Shown here piece by piece: positions 37,791 through 45,019 of a stretch of DNA of 64,000 bases. Position numbers and translations under genes: made by a program. The notes below the pieces were generated by a model, which saw nothing but the letters and a program-made list of their open reading frames with translations, did not search any database and was not told the origin of the DNA. Source of the stretch: Mycobacterium shigaense (GTDB taxonomy: Bacteria > Actinomycetota > Actinomycetes > Mycobacteriales > Mycobacteriaceae); contig NZ_AP018164.1 of NCBI RefSeq assembly GCF_002356315.1, positions 3,162,001 to 3,226,000 of the forward strand. The letters run 5' to 3'. Positions within the stretch are counted from its first letter, which is position 1. Each line of letters starts with the position of its first letter.

Positions 37791-38865
37791 CGTCGGTCCT
37801 TGCCAATACGTCGATGAGCTGCTCGGCCTCTTGGGCGAGGCGCCCTTTGGGAAGGGTCAGCAGGTCCGCGAGCACCTGCGAGATAGGTGCGACCCGCAAT
37901 CCCGTCGCGGTGATGTCCGCACTGCTGAGCAATGTGCGATCTCGCGGGGTCGTGATCATGACGTTACTGGTGGCACGGTCGCTACGGACGAGCCCGAAAT
38001 TGCTGGCGGTACTGGTGATGTCGTCGACGTAGAGAGTGAGCACAGTCAGAGGAACAACTGAGGTGATCTCCGTGGGAAGGTACTCGCGGGCAGCAGCCGA
38101 GCCGGTGGCGATTATGTCATCGCGCCCCCGGATTCGGTCGAGGGTGCGTGCGACACCCCGTGGCGCAATGTAGTCCAGGACAACACCATTGCCGTTGGTG
38201 AAGCTGTAGTCGGTAACCCAGCGATCGAGGAGGGTGCGTTTCCGTACGCGGGTGATGGTGCCGTCCTCGGATCGCTCGATCGCTCCGGCATCGACCAGAG
38301 TTGGCATCATTTTGGAGACCGCTGCGGCGCTGCTCGACGACAGATCCGCAAGTTCGCGAATCCCCCACGGTGGTTGTCGATCGAGGAGGGTGCGAATGGT
38401 ACGCGCTGTGGCGGGGCCGGTGAGGCGGACGGTTGCCGTCGACTCTCGGGGCCGCGGCGGTTTGGACGCACCCTCTAGGCGGATCAGCACCGGCGGATCG
38501 GAGGAGGTCAGGCTGACCCAGCCGGTGGTGTCCAGGTAGCTGATGTTGGCCTCGTCCAGTTCACGCCGGAGCGGCGGGCTGACGTACTCGCTGACGTACA
38601 GCAGAGGAGCGTCGCTGAAGGCGGCGGCCATGGTGCGCAACTGCCTTGTGATGTCCTGCACCGGGCGGCGATTCGTCGACAGTTTCACTTCGGCCATGAA
38701 GTCGACGGCGGCGCCCTCGTCGGTGGTCAACGTCATCCGGAAATCGACGGCGCGGTCCGGTTCGATGGCGGTCTCAACACGCCAGGATGGCGGCAGTCGC
38801 GAGCGCAGCGTCTCGACCGCTGCGTTACACAGATGCGTTTCTCGAATTGGCGCGTTTCGCATCAT
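37774..38865 (-). CDS. AbiEi-type antitoxin / autoregulator of the type IV TA pair
   Basis: Three in-frame ATGs cluster at the 5' end. The first (38874) lies inside the -10 box TACTAT, so the leaderless start at 38865 (M-M-R-N-A-P-I-R-E), 7 nt after the box, is chosen (363 residues). The N-terminal part (about 40-110) has a restriction-like pattern D-F-M-A-E-V-K. A winged helix is at about 145-200 ([19 protein letters not shown]). A C-terminal domain completes the AbiEi-like layout. It should bind its own promoter; GTTTC/GAAAC half-sites flank the start. Confidence 0.75.
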   Translation of the reverse strand: MMRNAPIRETHLCNAAVETLRSRLPPSWRVETAIEPDRAVDFRMTLTTDEGAAVDFMAEVKLSTNRRPVQDITRQLRTMAAAFSDAPLLYVSEYVSPPLRRELDEANISYLDTTGWVSLTSSDPPVLIRLEGASKPPRPRESTATVRLTGPATARTIRTLLDRQPPWGIRELADLSSSSAAAVSKMMPTLVDAGAIERSEDGTITRVRKRTLLDRWVTDYSFTNGNGVVLDYIAPRGVARTLDRIRGRDDIIATGSAAAREYLPTEITSVVPLTVLTLYVDDITSTASNFGLVRSDRATSNVMITTPRDRTLLSSADITATGLRVAPISQVLADLLTLPKGRLAQEAEQLIDVLARTDDAWRE

Positions 38866-38889
38866 GAGAAACATAGTACTTTACGAAAC
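38854..38889 (-). promoter_or_regulatory. TA promoter and candidate operator
   Basis: The minus-strand -10 TACTAT (38878-38873) is overlapped by an inverted repeat GTTTC (38854-38858) / GAAAC (38868-38872) and a further GAAAC (38885-38889). This suits autoregulation by the AbiEi-like protein. Confidence 0.5.
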
Positions 38890-39066
38890 AGACCAGGAAA
38901 ACAGGGGGAACGACCACCGAGCCTAGGTTTCCTGGGGACGGACGCCGAGGACACCTACGCGGCCGAGACGCCCGACCTTGCCGGCGCAGCCGCAGTCATC
39001 ACCAGCCGCAAGAAAGCTGCTGGTCAACAAGTCAGGTCAAAGACCTCAACCCGTGTCGCAGGCGGC

Positions 39067-39087
39067 CAAGTCCCCCCTCGGACACAT
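39067..39087 (+). repeat. attR: 21-bp direct repeat
   Basis: An exact copy of 30285-30305, marking the right end of the integrative element. It is followed by the native downstream region and terminator of the tRNA. Confidence 0.9.
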
Positions 39088-39091
39088 TTGT

Positions 39092-39128
39092 GATGAGTCG
39101 CGTCACAGCTGACAGATGAGTCGCGTCA
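39092..39128 (+). repeat. Two 14-bp direct repeats downstream of attR
   Basis: GATGAGTCGCGTCA occurs at 39092-39105 and 39115-39128, between attR and the terminator. Function unknown. Confidence 0.6.
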
Positions 39129-39141
39129 TGGGTTACAGATT

Positions 39142-39165
39142 CCCCGGCCAGCGGCCGGGGTTTTT
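39142..39165 (+). terminator. Intrinsic terminator
   Basis: The stem CCCCGGCC/GGCCGGGG (39142-39149, 39153-39160) with a 3-nt loop and TTTTT is a strong Rho-independent terminator. It was probably the original terminator of tRNA-Leu before the element inserted. Confidence 0.85.
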
Positions 39166-39231
39166 GTATTGGTTGCGCCAGTAGTTTGTGTCGGGCTCGA
39201 TGTGGTGGCTGCCCACCTGGGCGAAATCGCC

Positions 39232-39780
39232 TCAGCCATAGCCCTTTTGGCCGGTTGTCAAAGCAGCCGCGGAATCCACTTCCCCGTCAGGGGTGGATTC
39301 ACCGCCGTGCGGCGGAGACTGAGGGTTCGCCCCGGTTCTTTGCAGTTCGCCGTCGTATATTGCGCGATTCGCGAGTACGTCGTCCATGTGCATCTCAGCC
39401 CAGGACTTGAGGCCGCGCAACGTTTGACGCAGCGAGAGACCCAGCTCGGTCAGCTCGTAGGAGACGGTGACGGGCACCGTCGGCATTGCCGTCCGGGTGA
39501 CCAGACCATCACGCTCCAGGGAGCGCAGCGTTTGTGTGAGCATCTTGTGGCTGACGCCGGCCATCAGACGGGACAATTCCGAGTAGCGCATCGACCGGGT
39601 CTGTCCACCACAGCGCTCGCCACGCTGAGGAGAACCGTCGGCGCCCAACGCCGCCAAGATGAGCGTGACCCACTTGCCAGAGATACGGTCGAGCAGCTTG
39701 TGACTGGGACATGCCGCCAGGAAGGCGTCGTATTGGGCCTTGCGCTCTGCCTTCTTTTGGGCGGCCGTCATGGTTGCCAT
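39232..39780 (-). CDS. HxlR-family transcriptional regulator
   Basis: The start is ATG 39780 (M-A-T-M-T-A-A-Q), spaced from AAGGGAG; 182 residues. The HxlR winged helix is evident: I-S-G-K-W-V-T-L-I-L-A-A-L, R-Y-S-E-L-S-R-L, G-V-S-H-K-M-L-T-Q-T-L-R-S-L-E-R-D-G-L-V-T-R. A short Gly/Arg-rich insertion follows the first helix. A 50-residue polar tail is unusual for the family. It is divergent from the aldo/keto reductase and probably controls it through the repeats in the shared promoter. Confidence 0.9.
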   Translation of the reverse strand: MATMTAAQKKAERKAQYDAFLAACPSHKLLDRISGKWVTLILAALGADGSPQRGERCGGQTRSMRYSELSRLMAGVSHKMLTQTLRSLERDGLVTRTAMPTVPVTVSYELTELGLSLRQTLRGLKSWAEMHMDDVLANRAIYDGELQRTGANPQSPPHGGESTPDGEVDSAAALTTGQKGYG

Positions 39781-39812
39781 CCAACCCGCTCCCTTCACCT
39801 GCGGTGCCTAAA

Positions 39813-39851
39813 GCACTTTGAAGTGCCTACTACCTATTCGGAAGTTGCCTA
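39813..39851. promoter_or_regulatory. Candidate HxlR operator
   Basis: The inverted repeat GCACTT-TG-AAGTGC (39813-39826) is followed by two direct half-sites AAGTGCCTAC (39821) and AAGTTGCCTA (39842). All lie in the 117-nt divergent region between the HxlR and reductase genes. Confidence 0.45.
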
Positions 39852-39897
39852 TCAATAGTGATGTAAGCACCTTTTCGATACCAACGACCAGCTGAGT

Positions 39898-40815
39898 ATG
39901 AAAGGCAGAAGTTTGAACGCGTTGCCTACGTCACTTCCCGGCGGTACCTGGACCCTGGGCGGGCTGACCGTCTCCCGATTCGGCTACGGCGCCATGCAGC
40001 TTGCCGGTCCCGGGGTCATGGGCCCGCCTACCGACCACAAAGGCGCACTCGCCGTCCTTCGCGACGTTGTCGACCACGGGATTACCCATATCGACACCTC
40101 CAACGCCTACGGACCACGCATCACCAACCAGCTGATCCATGAAGCGCTGCACCCTTACCCCGAATCGCTGCACATCGTGACCAAGGTCGGCGCGATCCGC
40201 GACCACCAGGGCGGTTGGATCCCGGCCCGACGGCCCGATGAGCTGCGCCGATCCGTCCACGAGAACCTCGACACCCTCGGCCTCGAGACGCTCGACGTGG
40301 TGAACCTTCGGCTGGGTAACGCGTTGGGACCCCAGCCCGGCTCACTCGCCGAGCCATTTGAAGCGCTCGTCGAACTCCAGCAGCAAGGGCTGATCCGGCA
40401 CCTCGGCGTGAGCAATGCGACGACCGAACAGGTCACTGAGGCACAGGCAATCGCGCCAATCGTGTGCGTACAGAACGCCTACAACCTCGCCTATCGCCAA
40501 GACGACGATCTGATCGACAAGCTCGCCAAAAGCGGCATTGCCTACGTGCCCTTCTTCCCCCTCGGCGGCTACAGTCCTCTGCAGTCCGCGCAGCTCTCAT
40601 CCGTCGCCGCCCGGTTACACGCGACGCCCATTTCGGTCGCCCTCGCATGGCTGCTGAGACGATCGCTGAACATCCTGCTGATCGCCGGCACCTCTTCGAC
40701 GGCGCACCTGCGCGAAAACGTCTGCGGCGCAGGACTCTCGCTGTCCAACGAGGATCTCGCCGAGCTAGATGAGATCGGGCGGGGCGCCGAACAAATCGAC
40801 CGAACGCGGCGGTGA
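39898..40815 (+). CDS. Aldo/keto reductase
   Basis: This 305-residue (beta/alpha)8 NADPH oxidoreductase shows F-G-Y-G-A-M-Q-L near the N-terminus and H-I-D-T-S-N-A-Y-G (Asp and Tyr catalytic, about 61-69). The Lys is in V-T-K-V-G and the cofactor-binding end has L-L-I-A-G-T-S-S. The usual catalytic His strand reads V-V-N-L-R-L-G, where most relatives have L-H-R or similar, so the His position is atypical. HxlR-linked members often respond to reactive aldehydes or quinones (inference). Start ATG 39898. Confidence 0.9.
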   Translation: MKGRSLNALPTSLPGGTWTLGGLTVSRFGYGAMQLAGPGVMGPPTDHKGALAVLRDVVDHGITHIDTSNAYGPRITNQLIHEALHPYPESLHIVTKVGAIRDHQGGWIPARRPDELRRSVHENLDTLGLETLDVVNLRLGNALGPQPGSLAEPFEALVELQQQGLIRHLGVSNATTEQVTEAQAIAPIVCVQNAYNLAYRQDDDLIDKLAKSGIAYVPFFPLGGYSPLQSAQLSSVAARLHATPISVALAWLLRRSLNILLIAGTSSTAHLRENVCGAGLSLSNEDLAELDEIGRGAEQIDRTRR

Positions 40816-40890
40816 GGGGCCAGCTGACTGCTCTAATCGCAGCGCTGCCCGGCGCGCTGCGCATCGAGCCCGCGCTAACGGCATCGTCGC

Positions 40891-41346
40891 TCAGGAGTCA
40901 GCGATGCGGACAAACAACGCAGCGGCGCGGGCGATTATTGCCCGCTCTTCGGCACTGAGGGCCTGCAGTTGTCCGTCGAGCCAGGCGTTGCGCTGCGCGC
41001 GGGCAGCGCCGGCAACCTTGTGCCCTTCAGCGGTGGCGCTGAACAGTACTTTGCGGCCATCGCGCGGGTCGGGACTACGCACGGCATAACCGGCTGACGT
41101 CAGACGATTCACCGTCTGGCTCATGGATGCAGGCGATACCCGGTCGTTTTCGCTGAGTTCGGTGAGGGTCTGCGGGCCACGCTTGTGGATGCTGGTGAGT
41201 ACGGCGAGCGCCGCGTCTCCGAGCCCGCCTTCGGGGCGCTCACTGCGGAAGCGACGGTAAAGGCGGCCGACCGCAGACCGTACTTGACCGCCCAGGTCAG
41301 CATCCACGGCTTCGGCGTCCCGTCGTTCGATTGCCTTGTTCGCCAC
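40891..41346 (-). CDS. MarR-family transcriptional regulator
   Basis: This 151-residue protein starts at GTG 41346. The MarR winged helix is visible: L-T-E-L-S-E-N-D-R-V-S-P-A-S-M-S-Q-T-V-N-R-L and the wing D-P-R-D-G-R-K-V-L-F. A TAAAAT box 8 nt before the GTG suggests an almost leaderless transcript. It is divergent from the frameshifted PEBP gene, with an AT-rich 59-nt promoter region that is a likely operator. Confidence 0.9.
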   Translation of the reverse strand: MANKAIERRDAEAVDADLGGQVRSAVGRLYRRFRSERPEGGLGDAALAVLTSIHKRGPQTLTELSENDRVSPASMSQTVNRLTSAGYAVRSPDPRDGRKVLFSATAEGHKVAGAARAQRNAWLDGQLQALSAEERAIIARAAALFVRIADS

Positions 41347-41405
41347 AGTTCATTATTTTAACTAAAGAAGATAATTCTTATACCTAAAGGAATGGGTTAC
41401 GGTCT
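41347..41405. promoter_or_regulatory. MarR/PEBP divergent promoter, AT-rich
   Basis: The region contains TTTTAACTAAAG and the inverted repeat AAGAA-GATAA-TTCTT (about 41366-41380). Its AT-richness contrasts with the flanks and suits a MarR operator. Confidence 0.4.
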
Positions 41406-41973
41406 GTGCTGGCAAATCCGATCGGCATCGCACTGCGTCACCGCCGCGCAGGCGAGCACACCCTGGCCTGGGCGCGGCCCGATCTAGAAGCGCCAGAGAA
41501 CTTCACCGTGACCAGCCCTGCTTTTGAACACAGGGCGGCGCTACCAGAAAAGACACCGCGGCAAGCTGTTCGGTGCCAACATCTCACCCGCCCTGAGCTG
41601 GACGCCGCCGCCGGCGGGCACTGTTGAGCTCGTCTTGCTCGTGCAAGACGCCGACGCTCCTGGCCGCCGCCCGGCCACCCACGCGCTCACCCTGGGCATC
41701 AACCCTTCGCTCAGCGGGCTGCCAGACAACGCCCTGACCGACCCCAGCCCGATTCCGGGAATCCGGCACGGGAAAGGTGCGCTCGGCCGGTGTGGCTGGG
41801 CCGGGCCCTTGCCAGTCCGATCCCACGGTCCGCACACCTACGCGTTCCAACTCTTCGCCCTGGCCCACCCCTGCGGGCTACCCGCCAAGTGCGCCGTTGA
41901 CGAGGTTCTTGATGCCATCTCGGGTCGCGTAATCGGCCGCGCCCGACTCGACGGGATTTACGAACGCCGTTAG
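41406..41973 (+). pseudogene. Frameshifted PEBP / YbhB-like gene
   Basis: The first frame from GTG 41406 reads A-L-R-H-R-R-A-G-E-H-T-L-A-W ... F-T-V-T-S-P-A-F, the N-terminus of an actinobacterial YbhB-like protein. At 41547-41553 (GAAAAGACAC) the homology moves to another frame: R-G-K-L-F-G-A-N-I-S-P-A-L-S-W through Q-D-A-D-A-P to D-G-I-Y-E-R-R at 41973. One extra A explains it. The intact product would be about 188 residues. Either a recent pseudogene or a sequencing error. It is the second PEBP gene in the window (other at 27950). Confidence 0.8.
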
Positions 41974-41999
41974 CAGACAACCGAACTCAAGGAGTGCAC

Positions 42000-42956
42000 A
42001 TGACGTCCAGCAGACACGACGGCGATGCCTGGGATCTGGCATCCAGCGTCGGCACGACTGCCACCATGGTCGCGGCGGCACGGGCGATAGCAACCCGAGC
42101 GGAACAACCGATCATCAACGACCCGTTCGCCGAACCACTCGTCCGCGCGGTGGGTATTGGCCTGCTCACCCGCTTGGCGAGCGGCGACATCACCGCGAGC
42201 GACTTGAACAGCGCAGTGCCGGGATCTTCCACTCTCGCCGACAACCTTGACCAGGTACTGATAGACGCAGCCGCCGTGCGCACCAAGTTCCACGACGACT
42301 ATTTCCTCGACGCCACCACAGCCGGCATCAAGCAAGTCGTGATCCTGGCTTCAGGCCTCGATTCTCGCGCGTACCGACTGCCCTGGCCAACCGGGACCGT
42401 GATTTATGAAGTCGACCAGCCAGAAGTCATCGACTTCAAAACCCGCACCTTGACCGATCTCGGTGCCCCGCCCACCGCCGAACGGCGAGCAGTCTCAGTC
42501 GACCTCCGCGATGACTGGCCCGCCGCGCTGCGCTCCGCAGGGTTCGACCCTGCACAGAAGACGGCATGGAGCGCCGAGGGTCTACTCGGCTATCTGCCGC
42601 CAGAAGCCCAAGACCGCCTGCTTGACACCATTACCGAACTCAGCTCATCGGGAAGCCGGCTGGCTACAGAGAGCACCCCAAACCCGTGGCCAGGCCGCGA
42701 CGAGAAAACCAGGCAGCACCTGCACGAGCTGTCCCGGCGTTGGAGCACACACGGTTTCGATCCGCAGATGTCAGGCCTGGCATATCTTGGTGAGCGCAAC
42801 GAGGCAGCTCCTTACCTCATCAAACGCGGTTGGACACTGAGTGGAAGCAGCATTGCAGACCTGCTCGCGATCCATGGATTTCCACCGATCGAGAACGACG
42901 ACGTACGGTTCGGCGACACACTCTTCGTTCACGGCATGCTCACCAAAACCCGATAA
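42000..42956 (+). CDS. SAM-dependent methyltransferase, TIGR00027 (LCMT-like) family
   Basis: The start is ATG 42000, 5 nt after AAGGAG (318 residues); a GTG at 41994 is less likely. Family signatures are W-D-L-A-S-S-V-G-T-T-A-T-M-V-A-A-A-R-A near the N-terminus, N-D-P-F-A-E-P-L-V, the SAM-binding V-V-I-L-A-S-G-L-D-S-R-A-Y-R-L (about 115-129), Y-E-V-D-Q-P-E-V and E-G-L-L-G-Y-L-P. These are numerous in mycobacteria and putatively methylate lipids or small molecules; substrates are mostly unknown. It follows the PEBP pseudogene by 26 nt. Confidence 0.92.
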   Translation: MTSSRHDGDAWDLASSVGTTATMVAAARAIATRAEQPIINDPFAEPLVRAVGIGLLTRLASGDITASDLNSAVPGSSTLADNLDQVLIDAAAVRTKFHDDYFLDATTAGIKQVVILASGLDSRAYRLPWPTGTVIYEVDQPEVIDFKTRTLTDLGAPPTAERRAVSVDLRDDWPAALRSAGFDPAQKTAWSAEGLLGYLPPEAQDRLLDTITELSSSGSRLATESTPNPWPGRDEKTRQHLHELSRRWSTHGFDPQMSGLAYLGERNEAAPYLIKRGWTLSGSSIADLLAIHGFPPIENDDVRFGDTLFVHGMLTKTR

Positions 42957-43000
42957 ACCCAGTAAACAAAAGTGGTGAGTGGGTGACAACCTGATCTGAC

Positions 43001-43023
43001 CTCACCTATCCGTGGAGCAGCCC
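43001..43023 (+). repeat. Relic of an IS3-type inverted repeat
   Basis: CACCTATCCGTGGAGCAGCCC at 43003-43023 matches the right end of the complete IS (CACCTATCGGTGCAGCAGACC) at 18 of 21 positions. No transposase remains beside it. Confidence 0.5.
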
Positions 43024-43417
43024 CGTGACTGCCGGCGACCTCATGGACCGACTGTCACGATTCGAGCCCCCGCAGCCGGCGGTCACGGTCAGCGCGCACT
43101 CGCCCGTAGTAAGAACCAGCAACCGCGGTGACTACCGACACCCCTTGCCTGGCAAGGCATCTCAGCGATAGCAGGATGTTTTCGTTTTCACAGTAGAGGT
43201 CTCAGCTTCGAGCGCAACCAGATCGGCACGACCACCAGCACGGCCTGCGAGTCAACGACAGCGACCGTGCCTATCCAATCCATACCTCCTACTAAAGCCC
43301 GATCGGCCAGACCGCCGAACCCCGAGGCACACATAACACCGAACTCTGCCTGGGCATAGGGCCTGTCGCTGACCGGGCCCGACGGTCCCCGGAAGCAATA
43401 GACATCTGAGCTAAGGA

Positions 43418-43482
43418 TCCGGCGACACGACTCCAGTCGGCCGTTGCCTCGGCGCAGATGCGGATCGTCATCACGCGCCGCG
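43418..43482 (-). pseudogene. Fragment of a serine-integrase 3' end
   Basis: From ATCCGGCGACACGACTC (43418) this matches the integrase at 30304 base for base for 17 nt, then with indels for about 45 nt more. On the minus strand it reads D-D-P-H-L-R, then, after a frameshift, A-T-A-D-W-S-R-V-A-G, against D-P-Y-L-R-R ... A-T-A-D-L-S-R-V-A-G in the complete gene. The match ends where the att repeat would begin. It is a relic of a related element. Confidence 0.65.
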
Positions 43483-43508
43483 ACGACGCCGCTCGATCAC
43501 GAGGGTGG

Positions 43509-44654
43509 CTACTCCACGATCAGAGGTTTGTCCTTGCGCAGTGCCGCGAGGGTCTTGCGGTCCAGGTTGAGCGTCGCACCGACCACTTCCGCAGGTGTCA
43601 GGCCCAGCCACTGGTTAAGAGAGACGTCGGAGAAGTGATCGCTCTTGAAGAGCTCGAGCATGCGGGCGGGTTCGTCCCCCAGATTCTCGAAGTAGTGGCC
43701 CATCGCGCGTGGGACATATCCGACGTCCCCGGCGCGGTAGTCGAACGTCCTTGCGGTGCCGCTGGATCCGAACACTGTCATACGGACGTGCCCGGAGATC
43801 CAATACTGCCATTCGTCGTTGTTGGGGTGCCAGTGCATCTCCCGCATCGCGCCCGGCTGTAGTTCGACGTAGGCCGCCGCAATCGTGGAGGCGGCGGGGA
43901 AGTTCGTCGAATCGACTACTCGTACCGTTCCGCCGCGAAGTTCGACGGGATCCTGCGCGAGCAGCCGGTGGCTCATCCGTTCGGCGGCACCCGCGGGTGA
44001 GCGGGCCGCTTCGATGTCGGCGACCAAGGCGCCGGGAACCTCTCCGGGGAAAATGTAGCGGGTGTGCTCGATGTCCGTAGGCAAGTTATCGAACGCCGAC
44101 TCGGCCACTCCAAAATTCTTGGCCAGTACGTGCTTCGGGGTGTGGGTGAACCAGTCGCTCACCAGGAATGTCTCGTTCTCCGAAAAGCTGCCGTTGTCGA
44201 AGACGAGCAGGAACTCACAATCCTCCAGGGCCTGGATCGAGTGCGGAAATCCCGCCTTGAAGTTCCACAGGTCGCCGGGCCCGATGTCGTCAACGAAGTT
44301 GCGGCCCTGCGGGTCGATCGCGGCGATTCGCGCCGATCCGGCCAGCATGAACGCCCATTCCGCTTCGCGATGCCAGTGCAGTTCTCGGTACGCTCCGCGC
44401 TTCAATCGCATATTTACGCCGGCCAACGTGGTCGCCACCGGAAGTTCGCGAACCGTGACCTCACGCGCCCAGCCACCGTCGAGCAAGCGGTTATGAGCCG
44501 CCCCGAACGAAAACTTCAGGTTCGGCAAGCTGCCCGAATCTGTCGGCGGCGCGCCAGGGTTCTGTCGGCCGATCGGCTCATTGTCGGGTCCTAAGACGGT
44601 GGCACCGCGGTCACCGCGGATCGTCGGTGCTGCATCCGCGGAATCGTTCGTCAT
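43509..44654 (-). CDS. oxdC: Oxalate decarboxylase (bicupin)
   Basis: The frame extends to 44720, but ATG 44654 follows GGGAG at good spacing (381 residues). Two cupin domains each have Mn ligands: H93, H95, E99 and H138 in the first (H-W-H-R-E-A-E-W, F-P-H), and H274, H276, E281 and H320 in the second (H-W-H-P-N-N-D-E-W, G-H-Y-F-E-N). The flexible lid reads S158-E159-N160, as in B. subtilis OxdC, where the Glu donates the proton for decarboxylation and not oxidation (family knowledge). No signal peptide, so likely cytoplasmic. It converts oxalate to formate and CO2. Neighbouring mobile relics suggest acquisition by transfer. Confidence 0.9.
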   Translation of the reverse strand: MTNDSADAAPTIRGDRGATVLGPDNEPIGRQNPGAPPTDSGSLPNLKFSFGAAHNRLLDGGWAREVTVRELPVATTLAGVNMRLKRGAYRELHWHREAEWAFMLAGSARIAAIDPQGRNFVDDIGPGDLWNFKAGFPHSIQALEDCEFLLVFDNGSFSENETFLVSDWFTHTPKHVLAKNFGVAESAFDNLPTDIEHTRYIFPGEVPGALVADIEAARSPAGAAERMSHRLLAQDPVELRGGTVRVVDSTNFPAASTIAAAYVELQPGAMREMHWHPNNDEWQYWISGHVRMTVFGSSGTARTFDYRAGDVGYVPRAMGHYFENLGDEPARMLELFKSDHFSDVSLNQWLGLTPAEVVGATLNLDRKTLAALRKDKPLIVE

Positions 44655-45019
44655 CACGATCTCCCTTTCTAGGCGCGCAGGCACGACGAGGTGCCGAGGC
44701 AGAATATAGGCGGGGATCACGTTCTGCGTTCGAAAAACTTCCGTCGCTCATCAACAATTCGCCCGTCGGTGGGTGCAGCAGCGCCGCACCTCCGACCCGT
44801 TGCGCCAGTCGCCGCCATGTCGGGTCCATCGCGGGAGCCGACGGAGCGCGTTGAGCGAGACGAGCAGTGGATGCTCCGCGCGGCATCACACGTGGTGAAC
44901 TAATCACGTTCCAGCACAACGCTTTTTATTCAAATCCGGCGCTTCGCCATGCGCGCTCTCGGCCGGGCTCTCGACCGCCCGTACGCTAAGTGCAGGCCCG
45001 CAGCCGGGAGTGCAAACCC
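44655..45019. other. Divergent promoter region oxdC / phosphoribosyltransferase
   Basis: These 365 bases contain the oxdC Shine-Dalgarno (about 44662) and the TACGCT -10 box of the rightward gene at 44982. No CDS is supported. It marks the right border of the accessory region. Confidence 0.5.
44982..44987 (+). promoter_or_regulatory. -10 box TACGCT
   Basis: TACGCT predicts transcription from about 44994. This rules out the in-frame GTG 44990 as a start and favours ATG 45020 with its GGGAG Shine-Dalgarno. Confidence 0.45.

Larger units (their letters stand above)
30285..39087. mobile_element. AICE-like integrative element at tRNA-Leu
   Basis: An 8.8-kb element is bounded by identical 21-bp repeats, with a serine integrase next to the left repeat. 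It contains a RepSA-type initiator fragment and a small ORF between rep and int, the gene order of actinomycete integrative and conjugative elements (pSAM2-like). The FtsK/TraB-type transfer gene and the 5' part of rep are missing, so it is probably no longer self-transmissible. An IS3-family element lies inside. The remaining cargo comprises a HEPN-motif protein, a winged-helix-like protein and a type IV toxin-antitoxin pair, all on the minus strand. Confidence 0.85.
42957..43508. other. Gene-free gap with mobile-element relics
   Basis: This stretch of about 550 bases between the methyltransferase and the cupin gene has no supported CDS. It holds an IS-end-like sequence at 43001-43023 and a fragment of a serine-integrase 3' end at 43418-43482, both listed separately. 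Confidence 0.6.

Noticed and set aside
38890..39066. Plus-strand ORF running from 38833 into attR
   Set aside because: It overlaps the antitoxin promoter, has no Shine-Dalgarno or recognisable similarity, and runs into the att repeat. It is probably chance.
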